Shown piece by piece: positions 41,724 through 50,731 of a DNA stretch of 64,000 nucleotides. Under the pieces are notes generated by a model that saw nothing but the letters and a program-made list of their open reading frames with translations, ran no database searches and was not told where the DNA came from. Source of the DNA: Aphanothece sp. CMT-3BRIN-NPC111 (lineage in GTDB: Bacteria; Cyanobacteriota; Cyanobacteriia; Cyanobacteriales; JAHHGU01); assembly GCA_019359765.1 (NCBI GenBank), contig JAHHGU010000002.1, positions 112,647 through 176,646 on the forward strand. The letters run 5' to 3'. Both the position numbers and the translations under genes were made by a program. The first letter of the stretch is position 1; every line of letters starts with the position of its first letter.

Positions 41724-44015
41724 ATGGTTTACTGCATTAATCCCAAGTGTCCTCAGCGTCAAATTAATGAAACTGCTCTCGATTGCCCATCCTGTAATAC
41801 GCCTTTACTTATTAATAATAGATATTTTCTTGTCAAACCTTTACGCCCGCTAGAACAAGGGCATCCTTACGCGGAAATTTTTGAGGCTCACGATGTAAAT
41901 GATTATGGACATCCGCAAGTTATCAAGGTTCTTATTAAGGATTTTACTCAATTAATTGACCTATTTAAGCAAGAAGCAAGTCTACTAATTGAGATGAAGC
42001 ATCCAGGAATTCCCCAAGCACAAGAACAATTTTCTGTGTTACTTAGCAACGGGAATAGATTGCACTGCTTAGTGATGGAAAAAATTGAAGGACAGAACTT
42101 AGAGCAGTGGGTGGAGCAAAATGGACCAATTTCTGAAAAGCAAGCACTAGATTGGCTGCTACAAACTGTAAAAATTATTGATTATGTGCATCAAAGGCAG
42201 CTATTTCATCGAGATATCAAACCGTCAAATATAATGCGGAGAATTAATGGAGAACTGGTATTAATTGATTTTGGCACAGCCAGGAAAGTTACAGAAACAA
42301 TAGTTAATGGGCAAAATGTTACAGTAGTTTATTCAGATGGCTACACGGCTCCAGAGCAAATTGAGGGACGAGCTGTTCCCCAGTCAGATTTTTTTGCTCT
42401 TGGACGTACTTTTGTTTACTTGCTAACAGGAAAGCATCCCAGTACCTTTTCTATAAGCGCTAAGACGGGTAGGCTAGCTTGGCAAAGTAATGAACAGCAC
42501 ATTTCAGAGCCGTTGGCAGATTTGATCGCTCAGTTGATGGCTCCATCGTGGCAGAAAAGACCGAAAGATACAAAAGCTATTTTACAATGCCTTCAAAAAA
42601 TTGAGAATCCTAACTACAGTTGGCTACTGCTAAAAGGTACAGCGTTGGGGGCAGTTATTTTAATGGTAGCAGCGGGAAGTTATGGTAGCTATTGGTATTT
42701 AACCGGAGTTAGTGGATGTTCAACAGTTTGGTCAAGGCGTTTTCCTACCTCTGACTTTTTAAGTTGTGGTGAAGAAATCTTAGTGCCAGGATTTGCTTTA
42801 GCGGAAGAGCAACGGGGAGTTAATGCTTTTGCATCTGGTGATTATGATGCAGCAGTTAATTGGCTAGAAAAATCTTGGAAACAGCGGCAAGATCCAGAAA
42901 CCTTAATTTATCTCAATAATGCCCGGTTGATGAGGAAAAAAAGTTACGCGATCGCTGTAGTTGCTCCCATCACCAATAACCGAGATACGGCGCTAGAGAT
43001 TCTGCGGGGAGTAGCGATGGCACAAACAGAAATTAATCAAAGCCAAAAAATTAATGGCAGAGGTCTTAAGGTGTTAATTGCCGATGATGCTAATAACGCC
43101 GCTCAAGCTAAACAAATTGCTGATAGCCTGGTACAGAAAAAAGATATATTAGCGGTTGTTGGTCACTTTTCCAGTCAAGGAACACAAGCGGCTGCGGATG
43201 TTTATCGCCAGCACCAGTTGGTAATGATTTCTCCAACTAGTACCTCAGAATCTTTGTCAGTTTTTCGCACGGTACCGAGCGATCGCATATCTGCCCAATC
43301 CCTAGCTAGCTACCTGATAAACATTGCCCAGCAGCACCAAGCCGCTGTCTTTTACAACCCTCTGAGCAATTACAGCCAATCTCTTCGGGGACAATTCCGC
43401 CAACGCTTCCTGGCGAGTGGAGGACAAGTTGTAAAGGAGTTTGATTTATCTGATACTTTATTCACGGCAAATGTTGCCATCCAGAAAGCACGTAAACAAG
43501 GGGCTACAGCGCTGGTTTTACTGCCAGATAGTCAAACGAGTAGCAACGCCTTTCGCAACAGCTTGAAGGTAATCAAAGCTAATCAAAACCGTTATTGGAT
43601 GGTGGGAGGCGATAGCCTCTACAATTCTGAACTATTACAACTGGGAGGAGAGGAGGTAACAAAACGATTGGTGGTGGCTATACCTTGGCATAGCTTGAGC
43701 AGTCCTAACTCAGAATTTCCCAACTCTGCCCAGAAGCTATGGGGGGGGGAAGTGAGTTGGCGCACGGCTTTGACTTATGATGCTACTCGCGCCTTGATAA
43801 CGGCTTTAGAAAAACAACGAAGACCAAGCAGGATTGGCGTGCAGAAAGCTTTAGCAGACCCCTCTTTTGAAGCTACGGGAGCTACGGGAGTTATTCATTT
43901 TAACTCTAAGGGCGATCGCCGTGAGTCCAACATCCAATTGGTGAAGGTCTTGCCGTCTAAAGGTTCTGACTATGAGTACCGCTTTGTCCCCATCACTTAT
44001 CTCCAATTAAAGTAA
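41724..44015 (+). CDS. Ser/Thr protein kinase with zinc ribbon and periplasmic-binding-protein sensor
   Basis: A 763-residue transmembrane kinase. A zinc ribbon is formed by Cys4, Cys9, Cys21 and Cys24. The kinase domain covers about 32-295, with IKVLIKD (probable ATP lysine Lys68), catalytic loop FHRDIKPSN (Asp164), IDFGTARK (Asp182) and APEQ. One membrane segment lies near 303-327. The external part carries a short helical linker and a type-1 periplasmic-binding fold like branched-chain amino-acid receptors (IAVVAPITNNRDTALEILRG; ILAVVGHFSSQGTQAAADVY; SPTSTSESLSVFRTVPSD). It is a one-protein receptor: external ligand in, Ser/Thr phosphorylation out. The ligand is unknown. Confidence 0.88.
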   Translation: MVYCINPKCPQRQINETALDCPSCNTPLLINNRYFLVKPLRPLEQGHPYAEIFEAHDVNDYGHPQVIKVLIKDFTQLIDLFKQEASLLIEMKHPGIPQAQEQFSVLLSNGNRLHCLVMEKIEGQNLEQWVEQNGPISEKQALDWLLQTVKIIDYVHQRQLFHRDIKPSNIMRRINGELVLIDFGTARKVTETIVNGQNVTVVYSDGYTAPEQIEGRAVPQSDFFALGRTFVYLLTGKHPSTFSISAKTGRLAWQSNEQHISEPLADLIAQLMAPSWQKRPKDTKAILQCLQKIENPNYSWLLLKGTALGAVILMVAAGSYGSYWYLTGVSGCSTVWSRRFPTSDFLSCGEEILVPGFALAEEQRGVNAFASGDYDAAVNWLEKSWKQRQDPETLIYLNNARLMRKKSYAIAVVAPITNNRDTALEILRGVAMAQTEINQSQKINGRGLKVLIADDANNAAQAKQIADSLVQKKDILAVVGHFSSQGTQAAADVYRQHQLVMISPTSTSESLSVFRTVPSDRISAQSLASYLINIAQQHQAAVFYNPLSNYSQSLRGQFRQRFLASGGQVVKEFDLSDTLFTANVAIQKARKQGATALVLLPDSQTSSNAFRNSLKVIKANQNRYWMVGGDSLYNSELLQLGGEEVTKRLVVAIPWHSLSSPNSEFPNSAQKLWGGEVSWRTALTYDATRALITALEKQRRPSRIGVQKALADPSFEATGATGVIHFNSKGDRRESNIQLVKVLPSKGSDYEYRFVPITYLQLK

Positions 44016-44103
44016 GAGGTAAAGCTTGAACTCAATAATCCCGGTAGTTGACAATTAAAATCTTTCATAGAAACGAACTTAAAAAGACAGAAAATTAAAA
44101 TCT

Positions 44104-45642
44104 GTGCTTAAAATACTTCTAAATCGTCGTAATTTTTTAGCTTTAGCGGGTCTCGGTGGCTTGGCAAGTTCTCTACTAGTGGCGAACTTACTGCGGACGC
44201 GCTCTGCTAAGGCGGCTTCTTCCTCAAATCCAGTCGCCAGTAAAGAGACAAAAAACCTGGAAAATTCTATGATTAGCTACCAATTCCCAGATAACTTTCT
44301 GTGGGGTGTTGCCACCTCTGCTTATCAGATAGAAGGTGCTGCAACAGAAGATGGCCGCAAACCCAGCGTTTGGGATACCTTCAGCGCCACCCCCGGAAAA
44401 GTTAAGAATGGCGATACTGGTGCTATTGCCTGCGACCACTATCATCGCTACAAAGCTGATATAGATCTGATGGCGGAACTGGGGGTTAAAGATTACCGCT
44501 TCAGCATTGCTTGGCCTCGGATTATTCCTGATGGTCGCGGCAAAGTAAATGAAAAGGGAATTGATTTTTACAAGCGCTTGGTTGATGCCCTGCGCGATAA
44601 AGGAATTACACCTCACGCCACCTTATTTCATTGGGATAGCCCGCAAGCGTTGGAAGACTTGTACGGTTCTTGGCGGAGTCGGGAAATGGCAAAGGATTTC
44701 GCCGATTATGCGAGTGCGGTTGTGAGTCGATTAGGCGATCGCATTACTCACTGGATGACGCTTAATGAAATAGTCTGCTTTACTCATCTCAGCTATGACG
44801 TTGAACAAGATCCACCCTTTGCCCCTGGCACTCGTGTAAAATCTCGCAAAGATGTTTGGCAGACTTCTCATAATGCTTTGCTGGCTCATGGCATGGGCTG
44901 TCAAGCAATCCGCGCCGCTTCCCCCCGCCCCTGTTCTGTGGCGCTAGTGGACAATTTTTCCGTCACGGTTCCCCTCACGGAGTCAGCGGTTGATATAGAA
45001 GCAGCAAAAAAGGCTTTTCATACAACTTGGGTTAATGGCGGCATCATTTTTCCAGCCCTCACAGGTGCTTACAGTCCAGCCATGTTGGAGAAATTGGGAG
45101 CAGATGCACCGGATATTCAGCCGGGGGATTTAAAGACAATTCACCAGCCACTCGATGCACTCGGTTTTAATATCTACAGTGGCGCTTATGTCCGTGCCGC
45201 TGATAATAAACAAGGGTATGAACACCTAGAGATGCCTAAAGGCTATCCACGCCTGAATATGCCCTGGCTCTATGTAGTGCCGGAAAGTATGTATTGGGGC
45301 GTGCGTCATGTTAGCGAGACGCTTGGGCGCAAAGATTTGCCAGTGTTTGTTACTGAAAATGGTTGTGCTGCCGAAGATGAACTGAATGCCAAGGGTGAGG
45401 TAATTGATAGCGATCGCATTATGTACTTGCGGCAGTATTTGAAATCATCTCATCGAGCCATTGATGAAGGATATCCTCTCAAAGGATACTTACTCTGGAG
45501 TTTCATGGATAACTTTGAGTGGGCTGAGGGTTACGATCGCCGTTTTGGTATTACTTATGTAGATTACAAAACCCAAAAACGTATTCCCAAAGCTAGCTTT
45601 AATTGGTATGCAGAGTCCATTTGCCAGAACCGAGTAGTTTAA
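44104..45642 (+). CDS. GH1 beta-glucosidase, probably Tat-exported
   Basis: A 512-residue glycoside hydrolase family 1 enzyme. The GTG start at 44104 adds a twin-arginine-like signal (NRRNFLALAGLGGLASSLLV) before the classic opening FPDNFLWGVATSAYQIEGAA. The acid/base Glu is in MTLNEIVCF (normally TLNEP; the Pro is Ile here) and the nucleophile Glu is in VFVTENGCA. LLWSFMDNFEWAEGY completes the aglycone/glucose site. An internal ATG at 44272 would give a cytoplasmic version, but the in-frame signal-like extension favours export. It hydrolyses beta-glucosides such as cellobiose; substrate range cannot be told. Confidence 0.9.
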   Translation: MLKILLNRRNFLALAGLGGLASSLLVANLLRTRSAKAASSSNPVASKETKNLENSMISYQFPDNFLWGVATSAYQIEGAATEDGRKPSVWDTFSATPGKVKNGDTGAIACDHYHRYKADIDLMAELGVKDYRFSIAWPRIIPDGRGKVNEKGIDFYKRLVDALRDKGITPHATLFHWDSPQALEDLYGSWRSREMAKDFADYASAVVSRLGDRITHWMTLNEIVCFTHLSYDVEQDPPFAPGTRVKSRKDVWQTSHNALLAHGMGCQAIRAASPRPCSVALVDNFSVTVPLTESAVDIEAAKKAFHTTWVNGGIIFPALTGAYSPAMLEKLGADAPDIQPGDLKTIHQPLDALGFNIYSGAYVRAADNKQGYEHLEMPKGYPRLNMPWLYVVPESMYWGVRHVSETLGRKDLPVFVTENGCAAEDELNAKGEVIDSDRIMYLRQYLKSSHRAIDEGYPLKGYLLWSFMDNFEWAEGYDRRFGITYVDYKTQKRIPKASFNWYAESICQNRVV

Positions 45643-45686
45643 TAAGCAATGAATCGTTACCAAACCCTAATGCTGTTTTTAATGTA

Positions 45687-46262
45687 ATGTCACGAGTAGA
45701 TGAGATTTTAAACTTTTGGTTTGGTCGCCCTGATGAGGCTAGCTATGGGAAACGCCGTCAAGTTTGGTTTACTGTAGACCCGGAGTTTGACAAACAGGTG
45801 CGAACTCGCTTTCTGCCAGATTACGAGCTGGCTACAGATGGTCAGCTAGAACGTTGGAAAGACTCACCCGAAAGTTGTCTGGCACTGATTATATTGCTCG
45901 ATCAGTTCCCACGAAATATGTTTCGCGGTACGCCCCAAGCCTTTGCCACTGACCCGCAAGCGCTATCTGTAGCCCAACACGCTGTCGCTAATGGCTGCGA
46001 TCGCCAGCTGTTGCCAGTGCAGCGCTGGTTTATGTATTTGCCCTTTGAACATAGCGAGAACTTAGCCGATCAGCGTCAGTCAGTGGCGCTACACGAGCAG
46101 TTGAGCGATGAGCCAGAATGTACGGACGCGATCGCCTATGCTATTCAACATCTAGAGATCATCGAACGCTTCAGGCGCTTTCCACATCGCAACAGAATTT
46201 TGGGACGGACGACGACGCCAGAAGAGACCGAGTTTCTCAAGCAACCCAGCTCGTCGTTTTAG
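45687..46262 (+). CDS. DUF924 family protein
   Basis: A 191-residue soluble protein of the DUF924 (TPR-like) family. The chosen ATG at 45687 gives MSRVDEILNFWFGRPDEASY, the family's usual start; the longest frame would begin at 45603 inside the glucosidase gene. Conserved segments are CLALIILLDQFPRNMFRGTP, RWFMYLPFEHSENLADQR and FRRFPHRNRILGR. The function is not established; an all-helical fold is expected. It follows the glucosidase gene by 44 bases and may be cotranscribed. Confidence 0.85.
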   Translation: MSRVDEILNFWFGRPDEASYGKRRQVWFTVDPEFDKQVRTRFLPDYELATDGQLERWKDSPESCLALIILLDQFPRNMFRGTPQAFATDPQALSVAQHAVANGCDRQLLPVQRWFMYLPFEHSENLADQRQSVALHEQLSDEPECTDAIAYAIQHLEIIERFRRFPHRNRILGRTTTPEETEFLKQPSSSF

Positions 46263-46367
46263 TTATAGTGTTTTATAAGACCATCGGTAGTTTAAATTCA
46301 AGTGTTCTGCTTGCAAAAAATAACTTAGTAGAAACTACTGTTTAAGAATTACTATTATTAAATTTTT

Positions 46368-46862
46368 ATGGGTATAATCTCTAAATTATTTGGCAGTTTA
46401 AATACTCATGCCTCTGGCTCAGAAAAAAACTCACCCAGTGCGAATCAACCATTCTCTCGTATCGCTGAGAGTGGCAGGATTATTCGTGCCTACAGCGGTG
46501 TTTTGCCCTGCACCAAATACACTGCACAACACCTACTTAGATGCGAGCATCTTCGAGACCTTCCTGGCGAAAAAGCTCCTCCTTATAAAGTGCAACCAGA
46601 ATATACTCACCAAATCTGGATTTGGTATCGGACTTATAAAGAACCAGAAAAGCTTAATTTAGTATTTCGCGGACAGTTTGATTTTAATACTGCCAGTGAT
46701 AAATCTGATGTAATAGCTGCGGAAATTACAGATTTTTTAGCATATTTGATGCTTCAGGCTAAAGATCCCACAGAAGTACTTCGTAATAAAGACGGTGATG
46801 TATTTTGGGCAATGGCTGTTGAAAGAAAGTTTAATAATATATTGCAGCTAGAAAAAAAATAG
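46368..46862 (+). CDS. hypothetical protein
   Basis: A 164-residue protein starting MGIISKLFGSLNTHASGSEK. It has no signal peptide or membrane segment and two cysteines (LPCTKYT, LLRCEHL). The second half is mixed alpha/beta (YTHQIWIWYRTYKEPEKLNL; EITDFLAYLMLQAKDPTEVL). I do not recognise the family. The clean frame, balanced composition and position after the DUF924 gene on the same strand support a real gene. Confidence 0.6.
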   Translation: MGIISKLFGSLNTHASGSEKNSPSANQPFSRIAESGRIIRAYSGVLPCTKYTAQHLLRCEHLRDLPGEKAPPYKVQPEYTHQIWIWYRTYKEPEKLNLVFRGQFDFNTASDKSDVIAAEITDFLAYLMLQAKDPTEVLRNKDGDVFWAMAVERKFNNILQLEKK

Positions 46863-46864
46863 CT

Positions 46865-46970
46865 TACAGCGGTTCCCTCTGTAATGAGGTACATCCTAGA
46901 AACCCAGTTTTTTGAAAAACCGGGTTTCTGTGTTTGCTAAGTGTACTTCATAATAGCGGGAACCGCTGTA
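46865..46970. repeat. family B MITE-like repeat (second copy)
   Basis: The ends TACAGCGGTTCCCTCTGTAA and ATAGCGGGAACCGCTGTA match the 19011-19113 element. An inner hairpin AGAAACCCAGTTTTTTGAAA to CCGGGTTTCT is extra. The downstream bases to 47119 hold only GTAGGGGCGGG-type repeats. Confidence 0.7.
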
Positions 46971-47119
46971 TATCATGCCCGGTCGATCAACCACAATATG
47001 CGTAGGGGCGGGTTTATCAATAAAATCTGCTACCCACTTTTATTACGGGTAATCACTCAGATATGAGCGATCGCACATAGTGAACAATCGCCCCAATCAC
47101 TATGTTTAAGGATAATTAT

Positions 47120-47560
47120 TTACCACTTCTTGTAAGGCAAAAATTTACCCGACATAACAACTTTAACACGATCTCCCTTAAGATCTTCTTCCTTTTCAAC
47201 ATCTAAAGTAAAGTCAATTGCGCTCATAATTCCATCACCAAACTTATCATGAATGACTGCCTTTAGAGGCATTCCATAAATTTGCATAATTTCGTAGAAG
47301 CGATAAATCAGAGGGTCAGTCGGGACAACTGGCCCTAATCCTTTCAGGGGGCATTCAGTGAGTGCTTTAGCTATCTCAGGACTAAGCCCTAATGTAAACA
47401 CAAGCTTACTGGCTTCATCTTCCGAAGCGCTAGCTTGACGATACATTACTGCGGCAATCCATACTTCATCACGTCCAACAACCTTTTCTAAATCCGCAAA
47501 GCTCAGCCCCTTTTCCTGTTTCGCAGCTAAAAGTGTTTGAGTAATTTCGGGTACTGACAT
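47120..47560 (-). CDS. cynS: cyanate hydratase (cyanase)
   Basis: A 146-residue enzyme turning cyanate plus bicarbonate into ammonia and CO2. The catalytic residues correspond to Arg87, Glu90 ([10 protein letters not shown]) and Ser113 (GIMSAIDF), matching Arg96, Glu99 and Ser122 of the E. coli enzyme. The N-terminal helix-turn-helix-like domain ([20 protein letters not shown]) and the C-terminal GKFLPYKKW are typical. AGGAG lies nine bases before the ATG. No cyanate transporter genes adjoin it. It adds a nitrogen source to the nitrate island 9 kb away. Confidence 0.95.
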   Translation of the reverse strand: MSVPEITQTLLAAKQEKGLSFADLEKVVGRDEVWIAAVMYRQASASEDEASKLVFTLGLSPEIAKALTECPLKGLGPVVPTDPLIYRFYEIMQIYGMPLKAVIHDKFGDGIMSAIDFTLDVEKEEDLKGDRVKVVMSGKFLPYKKW

Positions 47561-47628
47561 AAAAAACTCCTGTATTTACTTGATGTGTTGACAGTGATAT
47601 AGCAATTAGCAGTTAGCTTTTAGCAATA

Positions 47629-47743
47629 GGACTTACGCACCGAAAGTCTAAAAACTAGATCCCCCCTAGCCCCCCTTAAAAAGGGGGGAACATTCAAAGT
47701 CTCCCTTTTTAACTCTGATTTAGGGGGATCTCTGCGTAAGCCC
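47629..47743. repeat. MITE-like element with GGACTTACGCA ends, nested
   Basis: The ends GGACTTACGCA and TGCGTAAGCCC are near-perfect inverted repeats. They enclose a CCCCCCTTAAAAAGGGGGG palindrome and an AGATCCCCCC / GGGGGATCT pair. It sits between two halves of an AGCAATTAGCTT-type string, as if inserted into it. Confidence 0.65.
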
Positions 47744-47770
47744 TGAGCAATTAGCTTCTAGCAAACATAC

Positions 47771-47845
47771 AGTTATAGCAGCATCTCGCTTGTACATAGG
47801 TGTAAGGTCAATTGTCACTCTTCCCTTATGGCAACTGCTATAACT
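47771..47845. repeat. 75-bp MITE-like repeat, family A
   Basis: The same length and ends (AGTTATAGCAG ... CTGCTATAACT) as the copy at 6450-6524, including GTCACTCTTCC and TTATGGCAACTGC in the right half. Confidence 0.7.
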
Positions 47846-47897
47846 ATCCGAAAAGCGGATTTTACCGGATAAAGATAAAGATATAGTTTTGTTGTTA

Positions 47898-47933
47898 TAA
47901 AAACTGTAAAGGGGCACACAGCGGTGCGCCCCT
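47898..47933 (-). terminator. candidate terminator of ndhH
   Basis: On the minus strand AGGGGCGCAC-CGCT-GTGTGCCCCT forms a stem of ten pairs with one mismatch, followed by TTTACAGTTTTT. It lies about 55 bases after the ndhH stop. A second small hairpin (GGCAGAC / GTCTGCC) lies between. Confidence 0.55.
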
Positions 47934-47986
47934 AATTCATTTAGGCAGACCTATCTTGTCTGCCCCGATGATAGTCAAGGATGACC

Positions 47987-49171
47987 TTAACGGTCTACTG
48001 AACCCATGATGATATCGATACTGCCCAAAATCGTCACGATATCTGCGACTTTTACACCTTTGAGGATTTGAGGGAGAATTTGCAAGTTGACGAAATCAGC
48101 TGTACGAATTTTCCAACGCCAAGGGAAGACGTTATCATCCCCAATTATGTAAATTCCTAGCTCACCTTTGCCGCTTTCAACGCGGACGTAGTGTTCACCC
48201 TTGGGAATCTTAAACGTGGGGGCGATTTTCTTACCGACGTACTGGTAATCAAAGCTGTTCCACTCAGATTTTGGCCCCTCTTTCATGCGCTTGGCTTCCA
48301 AGTTCTCGTAAGGGCCACCAGGCAGCGCCTTTAGTGCTTGGCGAAGAATCTTTACCGACTCGCGCATCTCACGAATCCGCACAAGATACCTGGCGAAACA
48401 ATCACCCGCAGTTTCCCAGTGGACTTCCCAGTCTAAGTCGTCATAGCACTCGTAGTGGTCAACCTTACGCAGATCCCACTTTACGCCAGACGCGCGCAAC
48501 ATGGGGCCAGAAAGCCCCCAGTTAATAGCTTCGTCGCGGCTAATGGTGCCTACACCTTCCACCCGGCGGCGGAAAATAGGGTTGTCGGTAATTAAGCGTT
48601 CGTACTCGTCAACTTTGGGATCGAAGTAGTCACAGAAGTCATAACACTTGTCTACCCAGCCATAAGGCAAATCAACCGCAACTCCCCCAATGCGGAAATA
48701 GTTGTTGTTCACCATCCGATAACCTGTGGCAGCTTCCCACAAGTCATAGATCAATTCCCGTTCGCGGAAGATATAGAAGAAGGGAGTCTGGGCACCCACG
48801 TCAGCCATGAAGGGGCCAAGCCACAACAGGTGATTAGCAATGCGGTTCAACTCCAGCATGATCACGCGGATATAGCTAGCGCGTTTGGGGACTGGGATAT
48901 TAGCTAGTTTTTCCGGCGCATTGACTGTAATTGCCTCGTTGAACATCCCCTCAGCGTAGTCCCATCTACTGACATAAGGGACGTACATGATATTGGTGCG
49001 GTTCTCGGCTATTTTTTCCATGCCCCGGTGCAGGTAGCCGATTACAGGTTCGCAATCTACGACATCTTCCCCATCAAGGGTGACAATTAACCTCAGTACC
49101 CCGTGCATGGAGGGATGGTGCGGTCCCATGTTCAGCACCATCGGTTCAGTTCTAGTTTCTAGTTGTGCCAT
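47987..49171 (-). CDS. ndhH: NDH-1 subunit H
   Basis: The 394-residue 49-kDa-type subunit of the photosynthetic NDH-1 complex, which takes part in plastoquinone reduction, respiration and cyclic electron flow at the thylakoid. The start [20 protein letters not shown] and the signature [20 protein letters not shown] are diagnostic. [34 protein letters not shown] and the C-terminal [18 protein letters not shown] complete it. AAGGAG lies 13 bases before the ATG. A TnpB element begins only about 60 bases upstream on the same strand, so native upstream sequence may be displaced. Confidence 0.96.
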   Translation of the reverse strand: MAQLETRTEPMVLNMGPHHPSMHGVLRLIVTLDGEDVVDCEPVIGYLHRGMEKIAENRTNIMYVPYVSRWDYAEGMFNEAITVNAPEKLANIPVPKRASYIRVIMLELNRIANHLLWLGPFMADVGAQTPFFYIFRERELIYDLWEAATGYRMVNNNYFRIGGVAVDLPYGWVDKCYDFCDYFDPKVDEYERLITDNPIFRRRVEGVGTISRDEAINWGLSGPMLRASGVKWDLRKVDHYECYDDLDWEVHWETAGDCFARYLVRIREMRESVKILRQALKALPGGPYENLEAKRMKEGPKSEWNSFDYQYVGKKIAPTFKIPKGEHYVRVESGKGELGIYIIGDDNVFPWRWKIRTADFVNLQILPQILKGVKVADIVTILGSIDIIMGSVDR

Positions 49172-49226
49172 CGTTCAGCAATATCTCCTTGAAGCCGATT
49201 TGAGTAGCCGCACATCCAGTGAACTA

Positions 49227-49258
49227 CCCACACTAAATCGAAGCGATTATAGTGTGGG
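49227..49258 (-). ncRNA. predicted right-end hairpin / omegaRNA 3' part of TnpB element 1
   Basis: CCCACACTA and TAGTGTGGG pair over nine bases and an inner AATCG/CGATT stem follows, forming a long hairpin that overlaps the tnpB stop codon. In IS200/IS605-type elements the omegaRNA ends at the right end of the element, overlapping the tnpB 3' end, and the guide follows it. The guide would read toward ndhH. RNA status is inferred. Confidence 0.45.
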
Positions 49259-50456
49259 CTTCTAACATCGCGGGGGAATGCCTCAGCACGGACTTGCGTC
49301 CCAACTTTGGTCTTACTTCCCCTCCGTTAGCAGAAACGGCTGTTCCATCCGTCTGTAACATCCTAATGCCCTCTGCTCTGATATTTGTTGCTGCATTACC
49401 ATCGCGGTCGTGACGAGTCCCGCAATGAGGACAATTCCACTCTCTAATATCAAGCGGTAACTTATCGATCTGGCAATAGCAATTAGAGCAGAGTTTAGAA
49501 CTAGGGAACCATCGATCAATCTCTACTAGCTTACCGCCTTTTTTCTCTAGCTTGTAAGCCAAGAAATTAGTAAAGGTTCCCCATCCCACGTCAGATATCG
49601 CTTTAGCTAAATTGTGGTTGCGTACCATGCCTTTGACATTAAGATTTTCTACTACGACAACTTGGTTTTCGTTGACGAGTTTTCTTGATAACTTATGCAG
49701 AAAATCCTGACGGGATTTAGTCACCCGCTCGTACACTTTAGCTACAGTCGATCTCGCTTTATTTCTTGAATTACTTCCTTTCTGCTTTTTGGCTAGCTTT
49801 TGTTGCTTGCGTTTGAGGTTTTGACAGTGTTTGGCTAGGTGCTTGGGATTATTGTATTTAGAGACTTTAGTGCCATCACTCGTAATGGCAAAATGAGTTA
49901 ATCCTAAATCAATCCCGATTACCTTGCCTTCAGTTGAAACTGTTGGATTTTCGCCCTCAGCTTCGGTCAGTATTGATGCAAAGTATTTTCCCGATGGATC
50001 TAAGCTGACCGTTACGGTTTTGATTGTTCCTTCTATGTTCCTGTGCAATTTAGCTTTTATTTTGCCAATTTTGCCAGGAAACTGAATAATTCCTTCAAGT
50101 ACCTTGACGCTTTGAGGGTACTGAATCGACTGCTTACCATGCTTGGACTTGTAGCGAGGAAATCTAGCACGACCTGCAAAAAAGTTTTTATAGGCTGTTG
50201 TTAAATTGAGCGTCGCTGCTTGCAAAACTTGGCTGTAGCATTCAGATAGCCATACGGTTTCTTCTGCTTTTTTAAGTTTTGGTAAGAAGGCATTAAGTGC
50301 TGACTGACCAAGACCTTTACCAGTTTCTTTATAAGCCTCAATTGACTTATTTAGAGCGTAGTTCCACCACCATCTGGCACAACCGAAGTGTTGAGATAAT
50401 AGTATTTGTTGCTCTAATGTTGGATAAAGCCGAACTTTGATCGCTTTGTGCAGCAT
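49233..50456 (-). CDS. tnpB: TnpB RNA-guided nuclease, IS200/IS605-type element 1
   Basis: A 407-residue TnpB with a complete RuvC-like site: Asp183 (GIDLGLTHFA), Glu270 (VVVENLNVKG) and Asp352 (HDRDGNAATNI). The zinc finger is intact with Cys323/Cys326 and Cys342/Cys345. The N-terminal domain has the usual GCARWWWNYALN. Such nucleases use an RNA from the element's right end to cut donor DNA and retain the transposon. No tnpA transposase is adjacent, so the element cannot move alone. It separates ndhH from the M48 gene. Confidence 0.92.
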   Translation of the reverse strand: MLHKAIKVRLYPTLEQQILLSQHFGCARWWWNYALNKSIEAYKETGKGLGQSALNAFLPKLKKAEETVWLSECYSQVLQAATLNLTTAYKNFFAGRARFPRYKSKHGKQSIQYPQSVKVLEGIIQFPGKIGKIKAKLHRNIEGTIKTVTVSLDPSGKYFASILTEAEGENPTVSTEGKVIGIDLGLTHFAITSDGTKVSKYNNPKHLAKHCQNLKRKQQKLAKKQKGSNSRNKARSTVAKVYERVTKSRQDFLHKLSRKLVNENQVVVVENLNVKGMVRNHNLAKAISDVGWGTFTNFLAYKLEKKGGKLVEIDRWFPSSKLCSNCYCQIDKLPLDIREWNCPHCGTRHDRDGNAATNIRAEGIRMLQTDGTAVSANGGEVRPKLGRKSVLRHSPAMLEAHTIIASI

Positions 50457-50606
50457 CCTAATGCCTCCTTACTGCATTATACATTTTGCAATAAGGCCGT
50501 CAAGATGATTTGGAAATTTCCGTTCCTCCAATTTCCCTGCCTTTCATCCCACCGAAGACACTGAGTACAGCTATAGCGGGGGACTTCCCGGCGAGTAGTT
50601 AACCCG

Positions 50607-50625
50607 GTCGGGGATTCATCCCGAC
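50607..50625. repeat. hairpin near the left end of TnpB element 1
   Basis: GTCGGG-GATTCAT-CCCGAC is a perfect six-pair hairpin. A second short hairpin follows (GTGCTT-AA-AAGCAC, about 50638-50651). Together they are candidates for the left-end structure of the element. The exact boundary is not resolved. Confidence 0.4.
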
Positions 50626-50731
50626 GCTAAAAGCATCGTGCTTAAAAGCACTTGTTCTTTCTTCGCAGCGCTTGTCCCCGTTGAAAGCTAAAATCCTTTA
50701 ACCTCAACATTCCTGGTACACAGCTAGTCGA

